Shown: positions 7,938-15,994 of the stretch, one piece after another
Layout of the letters: every line of letters begins with the position of its first letter
Numbering within the stretch: position 1 is the stretch's first letter
Origin: Alloprevotella sp. oral taxon 473 str. F0040
GTDB lineage: Bacteria > Bacteroidota > Bacteroidia > Bacteroidales > Bacteroidaceae
Length of the DNA: 45,256 nucleotides
NCBI RefSeq assembly: GCF_000318095.2
Contig: NZ_KB290710.1
Coordinates: forward strand, 1 to 45,256
Reading direction: 5' to 3'
Position numbers and translations under genes: made by a program
Notes under the pieces: model-generated
Seen by the model: only the letters and a program-made list of their open reading frames with translations
Told to the model about the DNA's origin: nothing
The model's database searches: none

Positions 7938-9233
7938 ATGAAAAGATTCCTACTACAATTATTTTTGTTTGCCTATGCATTATGGGCAGGAGCATCGCTG
8001 TCTACTACTACGAGAGTGTCTCTTCTTCGAGGTGACACTATTGTAGCTCAGGCTTATAAATGGTATCCTAAGTACATCACTTTTCTCCCAGCAGATAAGT
8101 TAGACTCTGTGTTAGCCTATGCCTACACTGACATCGTTCCTGTGATATATGAGGTGAATAAAACAGTGCTAAGAGAGAATGACCAACTCATCGAAATAGT
8201 TAATCTCATCAATAAAATCAAGGATGATAGTCGAGTAAAGGTGTCATATATCTGGATCGGTGGTAGTGCCTCTCCAGAAGGGCCTATTAGTGGTAATGAG
8301 CACTTAGGGCAATTACGCACTCAAGTTTTTGCCGATTATATAAAAGCAAAAACGGGTCTAACAGATGCAGACATTCGCACAGAGAATCTATGGGAGGACT
8401 GGGTGATGCTCTCTCGTGTTTTGGAGGAGCAGGAATTTCCTAATAAAGAAAAGGTTTTGACTATTATCTCCAACGAGCCTGATTGGACGGAACGAAAGAA
8501 TAAGATAAAAGCGATAGATGGAGGTAGAACATGGCAACTCTTATTACGTGAGGTCTTCCCAATGTTGCGCAATTCTCGCATGGTGATAGTCTGTTCTGCC
8601 GAGGATATAAAGGTGTCTCCGCCACTTCCTCCTCTTCCTGCCCCACCTGTAGCAGAAGAGCCGAAGGACACAGTACCTGTGGCCCGCATTCCTGAGGCAC
8701 CCATTGAGCAACCGGTAGAAAATCGTTTTTGGTCTATCAAGACCAATGGATTGTTTTTAGGTGCCCTAATAGCCAATGCCGGATTTGAGGTAGAGCTTTG
8801 GCGACGTTGGAGTTTAGATGTTCCATTTTGGTATTCTCCCTACAACTATACTCCTGCTCGCAAATTACGTCTTTTGGCTACGCAGCCCGAATTACGTCAC
8901 TGGTTGAGGAAGGCTGGACAGGGTCATTTCTTTGGACTTCATACGCATATCGTAGGGTTTAATGTAGCTATTAATGACCACGGACGTTATCAAGATCCTA
9001 ATCATGCTTTATGGGGCATGGGACTTAGCTATGGCTATGCTACACATTTAGATAAGGCGAAACGCTGGAGCTTGGAATTTAACATAGGTGCAGGTTTTGC
9101 GGAGTATGACTACGATGTATATCGTAATTGGCATAATGGTCCTAAATTTCGTTCTGGCAATGATTTTTATTGGGGAATTACTAGAGCAGGTGTCTCTATA
9201 GCCTATAAATTCTATAAGCCTCGCAAAAAGTAA
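7938..9233 (+). CDS. DUF3575 protein with OmpA-like N-terminal region
   Basis: 431 aa. An N-terminal signal sequence (MKRFLLQLFLFAYALWAGAS) leads to a periplasmic region with the OmpA-like piece WIGGSASPEGP (about residues 115-125) and then LGQLRTQVFADYIK. A proline-rich linker (about 230-265) follows. The C-terminal third (WSIKTNGLFLGALIANAGFE, RRWSLDVPFWYSPYNYT, KRWSLEFNIGAGFAEYDYD, ending KFYKPRKK) is the DUF3575 beta-barrel-like domain. Such proteins commonly head fimbrial/fimbrillin operons in Bacteroidales. It is 11 bp before the next lipoprotein gene. Likely role: outer-membrane or peptidoglycan anchor for the surface structure (inference). Confidence 0.8.
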   Translation: MKRFLLQLFLFAYALWAGASLSTTTRVSLLRGDTIVAQAYKWYPKYITFLPADKLDSVLAYAYTDIVPVIYEVNKTVLRENDQLIEIVNLINKIKDDSRVKVSYIWIGGSASPEGPISGNEHLGQLRTQVFADYIKAKTGLTDADIRTENLWEDWVMLSRVLEEQEFPNKEKVLTIISNEPDWTERKNKIKAIDGGRTWQLLLREVFPMLRNSRMVIVCSAEDIKVSPPLPPLPAPPVAEEPKDTVPVARIPEAPIEQPVENRFWSIKTNGLFLGALIANAGFEVELWRRWSLDVPFWYSPYNYTPARKLRLLATQPELRHWLRKAGQGHFFGLHTHIVGFNVAINDHGRYQDPNHALWGMGLSYGYATHLDKAKRWSLEFNIGAGFAEYDYDVYRNWHNGPKFRSGNDFYWGITRAGVSIAYKFYKPRKK

Positions 9234-9244
9234 GAAAGAGCGTT

Positions 9245-10336
9245 ATGTACAAAAAGCTATATAATATAATCTCTGTATTGGGACTGCTAGTGGGCTTGCT
9301 AAGCTCTTGCGATAGAACCATCCATGAGTATCCTGAGCCTATGGATGCTGAGGTTGTTATTGAGACGAGTGTGGACCGCAGTCCTCCTCTCTATTATAAG
9401 GAGGTTGTTTATAATCAAAAGTGGGAACGGACAGTGCATGACCTGGAAAGAGTAGCTACTCCTGCCTATCGTCCCGCTGAAGGCTATGCCATGCGCCTAA
9501 TCCTCGATATCTATCGTTGCAAGCAGATAGGAGATACTCGTTCTATGCGTCAAGACGAAAGAGTGTCTCGACATGTTATGGAGCTCGACAAAGATGCACT
9601 CCCGCCACAGCATCGACTGCATACTCGTCTTCCCGATGGCAATTATTGTGTATTAGGATGGGCTGATTATGTTCATAAGGGAGAAACAAAGGATGTTTTC
9701 TATGCAACTCCTTCTCTTCTTAATACCTTGTTTAACTTCCAAAATTATCCAGCTGATACGCATCTAAAGAATTGTGCTGCTGGCAAACAAGGGTTCTCGC
9801 TAGATCATAATCTTGGTCCTGAGGGTTATCCCATACTTCCAGGAATTGGGATGCAGCATTCTCGTATTATTCCGCTGATGCTCAAGCGACCAGTGGCTAG
9901 ATACACATTAGTAGCGTCCGACTATAGTAATTTTTTAAAAGAAGGAGGAAGGCTAAGAGGTGGCAAGATTAAAGTAACATATAGGCAATATGTAAGCATA
10001 GGTTATGATGTTTCTCAGCAGGAACCGAATGAGTTTATCAGTGGATATACTTTTGAAACGTCACTTCCTGATGATTTGCCACAAGATACCAAAGAGATTA
10101 TCTTGATGAAAGACTACGTGTTTACGAGCTTTAATAAGGAAGATAACATTATAGTCGATCTCTGCTTCTATGATGCTAATGGAGTTGAAATTAGTCGTTG
10201 TTCGAATGTCGAGATTCCATTGCTACGTAACCATGAGACGGTGGTCAAAGCTCATTTCCTATCTAAGAAGGTAGATAATGGGGGCAAGGTGACTATTGAT
10301 GAAAAATTTGATGGCGAACATATCGTAAAAATATAA
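9245..10336 (+). CDS. DUF6562/FimB-Mfa2-like fimbrial lipoprotein
   Basis: 363 aa. The lipoprotein signal MYKKLYNIISVLGLLVGLLSSC has its lipobox cysteine at 22. The motif LPDGNYCVLGWADYVHKGET resembles the PNR.YKAVVWADFV.QGT segment of the downstream paralogs. LKRPVARYTLVASDYSNF matches LKRPFAKLRLVATDW. These are features I associate with DUF6562 and FimB/Mfa2-type accessory fimbrial subunits. It lacks the conserved TR(S/G)AL site near residue 54 of the three following paralogs, so it may be an anchor or minor subunit rather than a processed pilin. It ends in VKI 14 bp before the next gene, in the same operon. Confidence 0.65.
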   Translation: MYKKLYNIISVLGLLVGLLSSCDRTIHEYPEPMDAEVVIETSVDRSPPLYYKEVVYNQKWERTVHDLERVATPAYRPAEGYAMRLILDIYRCKQIGDTRSMRQDERVSRHVMELDKDALPPQHRLHTRLPDGNYCVLGWADYVHKGETKDVFYATPSLLNTLFNFQNYPADTHLKNCAAGKQGFSLDHNLGPEGYPILPGIGMQHSRIIPLMLKRPVARYTLVASDYSNFLKEGGRLRGGKIKVTYRQYVSIGYDVSQQEPNEFISGYTFETSLPDDLPQDTKEIILMKDYVFTSFNKEDNIIVDLCFYDANGVEISRCSNVEIPLLRNHETVVKAHFLSKKVDNGGKVTIDEKFDGEHIVKI

Positions 10337-10350
10337 TTCTCTCCCTCAAA

Positions 10351-11388
10351 ATGAAAAGAATTGCAACCCTATTTCTCACGCTTTTGGGCTTTGTTATGTT
10401 TCCCTCTTGTCAATCTAAGTCAGGAGTGGAGGAGGATTTGGAAAATCTAACCTCGTTGGTGGATGTGACTTTCTCTGCATCTATGCCTAAAGGGGAATTT
10501 CTAACCCGAGGAGCTCTACTTGGAGAAGAGAGTAATAGTGCTTTGGGAGGTTTATACAACCTTGATTTGGTTTATCAGTATGATCTTCGTTATCAGATAG
10601 CAATCTATAAGCTAGAAGATAATGGCACGTATAGAAGAGTCGTTTCTCCCACTCAAAAGATAGAAGATCTTAATAAACCAGTAGTGTTCTCTCTACGCCT
10701 TAACCCTAATCGTACCTATAAAGCGGTATTGTGGGCGGATTTTATTCCTCAAGGTACTCGTGAAGATTATCATTATAATACACAAGACTTTACTAATATC
10801 ACTCTTTTGCCTTCTGATGCGACTGCAACCTTGAATGATGAGAGCCGTGATGCTTTTTGTGCAGTGCAGGAGTTTTCGGTGACAACGAATCAGGTGGCTC
10901 AAGCACTGGTGCTGAAACGTCCCTTTGCCAAACTCCGTCTTGTAGCAACAGATTGGGACCCTACGGCACCAAAGGTTGATCAACTCAGAGTGACCTACTA
11001 CGGCTGTAAGCGATTCACAGGTATTAATCTGTTGACCAACGAGGTGAAAAGTGTGGAAATTCCAAAGGAAGAAAATGTTACTGTGTATAAAGGTGTAGTT
11101 CATAAAACACAAAAAGAATATGCTTTGGGCTATGATTTGAGTCCAAGCAACCGCACTTTGGTGGTGGATTATTTGATGGCTCCCTCGGAAGGGCAGACAC
11201 CTATAAATATCATATTTGAAGCTTTAGAGGGTAATACCTCTCTGGTGCGCTATAATCTTAAAAGCAATATCCCAATTCAGCGTAACTGGCTTAGTACTAT
11301 TACGGGTAATCTCCTGACTAATACAGGAGGGGCAGTAGTTCTTTCCCGTAAACTCTCTCCTCAGCTTTCATTTAGCCCCATCCATTAA
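10351..11388 (+). CDS. DUF6562 fimbrillin-like lipoprotein, short form
   Basis: 345 aa. The signal MKRIATLFLTLLGFVMFPSC (C20) is followed by EFLTRGALLGEESNSALGGL with Arg53 at the site conserved in the two longer paralogs. Shared blocks are DLRYQIAIYKLEDN, LRLNPNRTYKAVLWADFIPQ, LNDESRDAFCAV, LVLKRPFAKLRLVATDW, VTYYGCKRF, QKEYALGYDLSPSNRTL and IPIQRNWLSTITGNLL. After the GNLLTN segment it ends in 22 unrelated residues, where the paralogs continue into a long C-terminal domain. No frameshift restores that domain, so this looks like a genuinely short form. It is the first of three tandem paralogs. A role as a surface or fimbrial subunit is inferred. Confidence 0.75.
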   Translation: MKRIATLFLTLLGFVMFPSCQSKSGVEEDLENLTSLVDVTFSASMPKGEFLTRGALLGEESNSALGGLYNLDLVYQYDLRYQIAIYKLEDNGTYRRVVSPTQKIEDLNKPVVFSLRLNPNRTYKAVLWADFIPQGTREDYHYNTQDFTNITLLPSDATATLNDESRDAFCAVQEFSVTTNQVAQALVLKRPFAKLRLVATDWDPTAPKVDQLRVTYYGCKRFTGINLLTNEVKSVEIPKEENVTVYKGVVHKTQKEYALGYDLSPSNRTLVVDYLMAPSEGQTPINIIFEALEGNTSLVRYNLKSNIPIQRNWLSTITGNLLTNTGGAVVLSRKLSPQLSFSPIH

Positions 11389-11447
11389 GGCTATGTGGAG
11401 GTCTATACGAAACACATTCTTGAATACATTAATCAAACTTTATTGAA

Positions 11448-13448
11448 ATGAAAATTAGAATTTTATATTTCCTTTTTTCTCTTTTCTTCCTCGCTGGTTG
11501 TCAGTTGAGTGATGCGCTTGTTGAGGATCAGCAAGTGCCTGATGGTAGCGCTGAGGCTAATGTAACCTTCAGCCTAACTATTCCCGAAGAGAATATGTTG
11601 CAAGCTACGCGATCTGCACTTTACGGTGCCCAAAGCAGTAGCGCGGCTGGTGGTCTTACGAACGTAAACCTTGCTGCTACTCACGACCTACGTTATCAAT
11701 TGGCCATCTATCGAGTGGAGGGTGCTAGCACCACAATTGAAGCCGTTGCTCCTATCAAAAAGGTGGTAGATACCTACCAGCCTGTGTCCTTCTCTCTCCG
11801 TCTTACTCCTAATCGTACTTACAAAGCTGTAGTGTGGGCGGACTTTGTACCGCAAGGCACCGAGGCGGATTGGCATTACAATACTACCAACTTTACAAAC
11901 ATCGTCTACAAGGATGCTCATAAAACAGACATCTTAAATGATGAGAGCCGCGATGCTTATTTTATAACTAAGGAGTTTCGTCTAGACAATGCTGATATCA
12001 ACGAGGATTTGGTATTGAAGCGCCCCTTTGCTAAAGTGCGAGTTGTTGCGACTGACTGGGGATTGTATGACCTCGAAAAGGCAGACAACTTCAAAGTGAC
12101 CTATTATGGTTGCAAGCGTTTTACCGCAATGAACGCCGTCACAGGGGTAGCATCTAGTGAGGATCTTCCTTCTCCTGGTACAGTTTCATACACTGGTACT
12201 ATCAATAAGGCTCAGAAGGAATATGCTCTTAACTATGATTTGAGTGCTAATAATAGAACCCTAACAGTGGATTATCTTATGACTGATCTTACCGAACAGA
12301 CACCTATCCACATGGTTCTTGAAGCTTTGGATGGAACCACTTCTATAGCGAAGCATGATTTAAAGACCAGCATACCTATCCAACGCAACTGGCTTACTAC
12401 AATTACTGGTAATGTGCTCACGACAGGAGCCACTTTCTCTGTGTCTATCGATGAAAACTTTGTCAATAATTGGAATGTAGCAGAAAGATGGTGGAATCCT
12501 GCTGTATTGACTCCAACTGCTCCTCCTTATGATGCAGCAACTGAAACCTATACTATTAGAAATCGTAACGAGTTTGCTTGGTTGCCTGATAACGTATCAG
12601 CCATCAATGGTAAGAAGGTTGTTCTTGCTAATGATATTGACATGAGTGGAGTGGAATGGAAGCCCATTCACGATGCAAACTTTGATTTTGATGGTCAGAA
12701 CCATAAGCTTAGAAACTTCTCACTTAATGGTGAGCACAGTACTCTCTATGAGTATTCAGCTTTGGGAGGCTTTATTAAATTTAAAATCAAGGCCTATACT
12801 GGGGTCTTCGGTATCTATAATGGTGATATGAAGAATGTCACCTTTGAGAATATTACCATCAATGGCCGTGCTGATGATAAAGTCCATACAGACCAGCATG
12901 GAAATGCTATTAAACACGATAATGAATCTGCTTACTTTGCAGGATGTGTTGCTTATGCTGGAAGAAATTGGAGTACCAAACTAAATTTCCACAATGTGCA
13001 TGCTAAGCATGTAGACATTAAAGCTTCTTCTAATAGTAGTGCTTACACTCAAAACATTGGTGGACTTTTAGGCTGGATGGGAACAGGAGGCTCCACAGTC
13101 TTCGAGAATTGTTCTGTTGAGGACATTTACTTGATCTGCAAAAGCGGTCTCTTTAATGGAGAAGTTGGAGGTTTCATAGGACAGGTTCTTGGTGGTCGCA
13201 GCATCGTCATCCGCAACTGTAGTTCTGATAAGGTGACTATCAGATCTCCAAGAGCTGGATTGGTAATGAGCGGATTTATTGGTAATGTGAAAGATGGTTC
13301 AAATCTTGTACTTGATAAGAATCCTATTCCCACAAATCTAGTGTACGTGAATCACAATACTGGTGCCCCATTGGAGCATAAGCCACAGAGTGATTATTAT
13401 GGTACTGTATCTAAAAATGGTGCAAGTATCAGTATTACTAGTCCATAG
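11448..13448 (+). CDS. DUF6562 lipoprotein with C-terminal beta-helix-like domain (A)
   Basis: 666 aa. The lipoprotein signal MKIRILYFLFSLFFLAGC (C18) precedes a fimbrillin-like domain (about 36-340) with ATRSALYGAQSSSAAGGL (Arg55), DLRYQLAIYR, LTPNRTYKAVVWADFVPQGT, LKRPFAKVRVVATDWGLYDL and IPIQRNWLTTITGN. A linker NNWNVAERWWNP leads into a C-terminal region (about 375-660) of short beta-helix/GLUG-type rungs: VVLANDIDMSGVEWKPI, FDFDGQNHKLRNFSLNG, MKNVTFENITINGRADD, IGGLLGWMGTGGSTVFENCS, VGGFIGQVLGGRSIVIRNCS. It is highly similar to the next gene along its length. It is probably surface-exposed and adhesin-like, with the N-terminal part suited to pilus-type assembly. The lipid anchor and arginine site resemble type V pilin precursors, which are cut at arginine. 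Confidence 0.75.
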   Translation: MKIRILYFLFSLFFLAGCQLSDALVEDQQVPDGSAEANVTFSLTIPEENMLQATRSALYGAQSSSAAGGLTNVNLAATHDLRYQLAIYRVEGASTTIEAVAPIKKVVDTYQPVSFSLRLTPNRTYKAVVWADFVPQGTEADWHYNTTNFTNIVYKDAHKTDILNDESRDAYFITKEFRLDNADINEDLVLKRPFAKVRVVATDWGLYDLEKADNFKVTYYGCKRFTAMNAVTGVASSEDLPSPGTVSYTGTINKAQKEYALNYDLSANNRTLTVDYLMTDLTEQTPIHMVLEALDGTTSIAKHDLKTSIPIQRNWLTTITGNVLTTGATFSVSIDENFVNNWNVAERWWNPAVLTPTAPPYDAATETYTIRNRNEFAWLPDNVSAINGKKVVLANDIDMSGVEWKPIHDANFDFDGQNHKLRNFSLNGEHSTLYEYSALGGFIKFKIKAYTGVFGIYNGDMKNVTFENITINGRADDKVHTDQHGNAIKHDNESAYFAGCVAYAGRNWSTKLNFHNVHAKHVDIKASSNSSAYTQNIGGLLGWMGTGGSTVFENCSVEDIYLICKSGLFNGEVGGFIGQVLGGRSIVIRNCSSDKVTIRSPRAGLVMSGFIGNVKDGSNLVLDKNPIPTNLVYVNHNTGAPLEHKPQSDYYGTVSKNGASISITSP

Positions 13449-13492
13449 TTTGTGATTAGCAGTAAGTGATATCATATCTAACATTTCGCATT

Positions 13493-15445
13493 ATGAAAAA
13501 GATAGCAATGTGCCTGAGTAGTCTTTTACTGCTCTTTACGGCATGTCAAACCAATGATATTGAAGTAAGCAACCCAGCAGCGACTAGTTCGCAAGAAGGT
13601 AACGTTACTTTTACCTTATCTCTTCCTGCTGAAGGAGAGATAAGTAGCACCCGATCTGCTCTATACGGAGATAAAAGTAATAGTGCAGCTGGTGGCATCA
13701 CCAATGTTGATATGACCAAGTACGATCTTCGTTATCAATTGGCCATTTATCGTGTAGATGGATCTCAGACTCTTGTAGCTGTAGCTCCGATTAAAAAGAT
13801 TGTGGATAGTTATGAACCTGTAACCTATTCACTTCGCCTCACCCCGAATCGTACCTATAAAGCGGTGGTTTGGGCCGACTTCGTGCCTCAAGGCACAGAA
13901 GCTGATTTACACTACAACACGTCTGACTTAAGCAACATTGTCTATAAAGATGTTAGCAAGATCAACATCCTTAATGATGAAAGTCGTGATGCTTACTTTG
14001 TTTCTAAAGATCTCAATGTAGGAAGTCAGAGCATTCAGGAGTCGCTTGTACTAAAGCGTCCGTTTGCAAAGTTGCGTGCTGTAACCACTGACTGGGGCTT
14101 GTATAGTCTAGAGAAAGGTGACAATTTTAAGGTTACTTACTATGGATGTAAGCGTTTCAAGAGCCTCAATGCGCTAACAGGTGAAAGCCTGAGTGATGAT
14201 CTTCCAGTAGGAGAAACTCATTTCTATACTGGCACCATCAATAAGGTGCAGAAGGAATATGCTTTAAACTACGATTTGAGTGCTAACAATCGTACTCTTT
14301 TCGTCGATTATCTAATGACGGATAAGAGCAGTCAGACTCCTATTCATCTTAAGATTGAAGCATTGGATGGAGCTACAAGCATAGCCAGTCATGATCTCAA
14401 AACTAATGTGCCCATTCAGCGCAACTGGCTTACTACTATTACAGGTAATATGTTGACTCATAATGCTAAATTCAATGTTTCTATTGAAGAAAGCTTTGCC
14501 AATGAATGGAATGTAGCAGGTGAATGGTGGCAGAAGTCAGGTGTCACTCCTATTAAGCCTTCTTATGATGCAGCTACTAAGACTTTCACTGTTTCTAATC
14601 CAGCCGAGTTTGCCTGGCTTCCTGGTCATGAGGCTGAACTTACTGGAAGCACTATAGTCCTCAGCCAAGATATAGATATGAGTGGCATAGACTGGATGCC
14701 TATAGTCAATCAAGGTGCTTATACTTTTGATGGAAACGGACATACCATTAAGAATGTCTCTATCAATGGTAAATATGTTGATGGTAGCTACAAGCCTAAT
14801 GCTAAGATCTACACTGGTATTTGGGCGAAGTTTGCCGGGACAATGAAGAATGTGACCTTCGAGAATGTAACAATCAATGGCCGAGCCAATGATGCTGTGC
14901 ATACTGAGAACAATGTAGCTGTTGACCATAGCGATGAGCATGCTTACTTCGCTGGTTGCATTGGTTATGCAGGAGCTAACTATAGTCTTCCTGCCAACTT
15001 CAATAATGTTCATGTAAAGCATATTGCAGTAAGAGTCTCTAAAGGTAAATTGGTACAAAACATTGGTGGTCTCATAGGCTGGTTAGGGGTTGGAACTTAT
15101 ACAATAGAAGGATGTTCTGTCACAGATGCCTATCTTGTTAGTGGTGACATCAAAGGTGATGTCGGTGGCCTGGTTGGTGAAGTCCTAGGTGGTCGTGGTA
15201 TAACCATCAAGAATTGCAAGACTGACCACATCACTATTCGCATGGGCTCTACGAACTTCAAAGACCGCTCAGGTTTTATAGGCCGTATTACCAATGGAAT
15301 TAACACCAAGCTCGAAGGATGTACAGCTCCTAAGATGATGAAATATATCAATGAAGCTGGAGAGCCTATTACCAACTATCAGCCTACCCACATACTTTAT
15401 GGAGTCTGTCAGAACGGAGCTGACCAGCTTGTTGTAACTCCATAA
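13493..15445 (+). CDS. DUF6562 lipoprotein with C-terminal beta-helix-like domain (B)
   Basis: 650 aa. The ATG at 13493 starts the lipoprotein signal MKKIAMCLSSLLLLFTAC (C18); an in-frame start at 13466 would add nine non-signal residues. The domain order is the same as in the preceding gene: STRSALYGDKSNSAAGGI with Arg54, DLRYQLAIYRVDG, LTPNRTYKAVVWADFVPQGT, VLKRPFAKLRAVTTDWGLY, PIQRNWLTTITGN, then NEWNVAGEWW and a beta-helix-like region (IVLSQDIDMSGIDWMPI, YTFDGNGHTIKNVSING, MKNVTFENVTINGRAND, VGGLVGEVLGGRGITIKNCK). Differences cluster in the loops and in the segment after TINGRAND. This is the last gene of the operon, followed by a strong terminator. A recent tandem duplication of the upstream gene is the simplest origin. 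Confidence 0.75.
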   Translation: MKKIAMCLSSLLLLFTACQTNDIEVSNPAATSSQEGNVTFTLSLPAEGEISSTRSALYGDKSNSAAGGITNVDMTKYDLRYQLAIYRVDGSQTLVAVAPIKKIVDSYEPVTYSLRLTPNRTYKAVVWADFVPQGTEADLHYNTSDLSNIVYKDVSKINILNDESRDAYFVSKDLNVGSQSIQESLVLKRPFAKLRAVTTDWGLYSLEKGDNFKVTYYGCKRFKSLNALTGESLSDDLPVGETHFYTGTINKVQKEYALNYDLSANNRTLFVDYLMTDKSSQTPIHLKIEALDGATSIASHDLKTNVPIQRNWLTTITGNMLTHNAKFNVSIEESFANEWNVAGEWWQKSGVTPIKPSYDAATKTFTVSNPAEFAWLPGHEAELTGSTIVLSQDIDMSGIDWMPIVNQGAYTFDGNGHTIKNVSINGKYVDGSYKPNAKIYTGIWAKFAGTMKNVTFENVTINGRANDAVHTENNVAVDHSDEHAYFAGCIGYAGANYSLPANFNNVHVKHIAVRVSKGKLVQNIGGLIGWLGVGTYTIEGCSVTDAYLVSGDIKGDVGGLVGEVLGGRGITIKNCKTDHITIRMGSTNFKDRSGFIGRITNGINTKLEGCTAPKMMKYINEAGEPITNYQPTHILYGVCQNGADQLVVTP

Positions 15446-15583
15446 GAAGAATGTTTGGTTAATGTAGATATCAGCTGTTGTCTTGATGAATACATCTAAT
15501 AGTCTAAGCTCTCATAGAGTTGAGCTTTACCCCAAGAAGACTGCTAAAACAAGATAATTAGCCAGAGTGTCTATAGTAAAAGG

Positions 15584-15616
15584 AAAAGAGGAGTAGCTTT
15601 ATGCTGCTCCTCTTTT
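15584..15616 (+). terminator. Terminator of the fimbrillin-like operon
   Basis: AAAAGAGGAGTAGC (15584-15597), loop TTTAT, GCTGCTCCTCTTTT (15603-15616). The 14-bp stem has one G-U pair and ends in a T-run. It lies 138 bp after the last fimbrillin-like gene. Confidence 0.88.
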
Positions 15617-15856
15617 ATTGGTGTTATAGTGAACTCACAAAGTATCGTTAGCTTCTATTCCTCTTCTTCTAATCAAGAGAGAGGGGGAGATGCTTACTGT
15701 TTGAGCTTTTCTATGATTAGAGGTCTTATGATAGGATAATCCTCACGAGGTCACCAACTCCTGAATCTACGACATAGTCATCAATTGTAATGACTCTATG
15801 TCTTTAATATCATGGAGCTTGTACTGTTGTTTCCTCCAAAATACCTAGATATAGTG
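15617..15856. other. Gene-free spacer
   Basis: Between the operon terminator and the receptor promoter I see no coding region or convincing structure. Confidence 0.5.
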
Positions 15857-15888
15857 ATTGTGGAAAACTGTAAGATGTCGTAATTTTG
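15857..15888 (+). promoter_or_regulatory. Promoter of the FecA-like receptor gene
   Basis: TAATTTTG (15881-15888) is a full TAnnTTTG match, with a near -33 element ATTG (15857-15860) 20 bp upstream. The leader would be about 100 nt. I could not identify a Fur-like operator with confidence. Confidence 0.55.
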
Positions 15889-15994
15889 CACCACATAATG
15901 ATGATGTTCTTTTGCGATGATATGAAATCGCGAATGAATCACCCGCATTTTTCGGTAAAAAATCGCAATAACGGTCTATACGCATTGACTGCGG

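Noticed and set aside
11300-11388. Frameshift truncating the short DUF6562 gene
   Set aside because: Other frames after the GNLLTN segment stop quickly and do not encode the paralogs' C-terminal domain, so the gene is naturally short.
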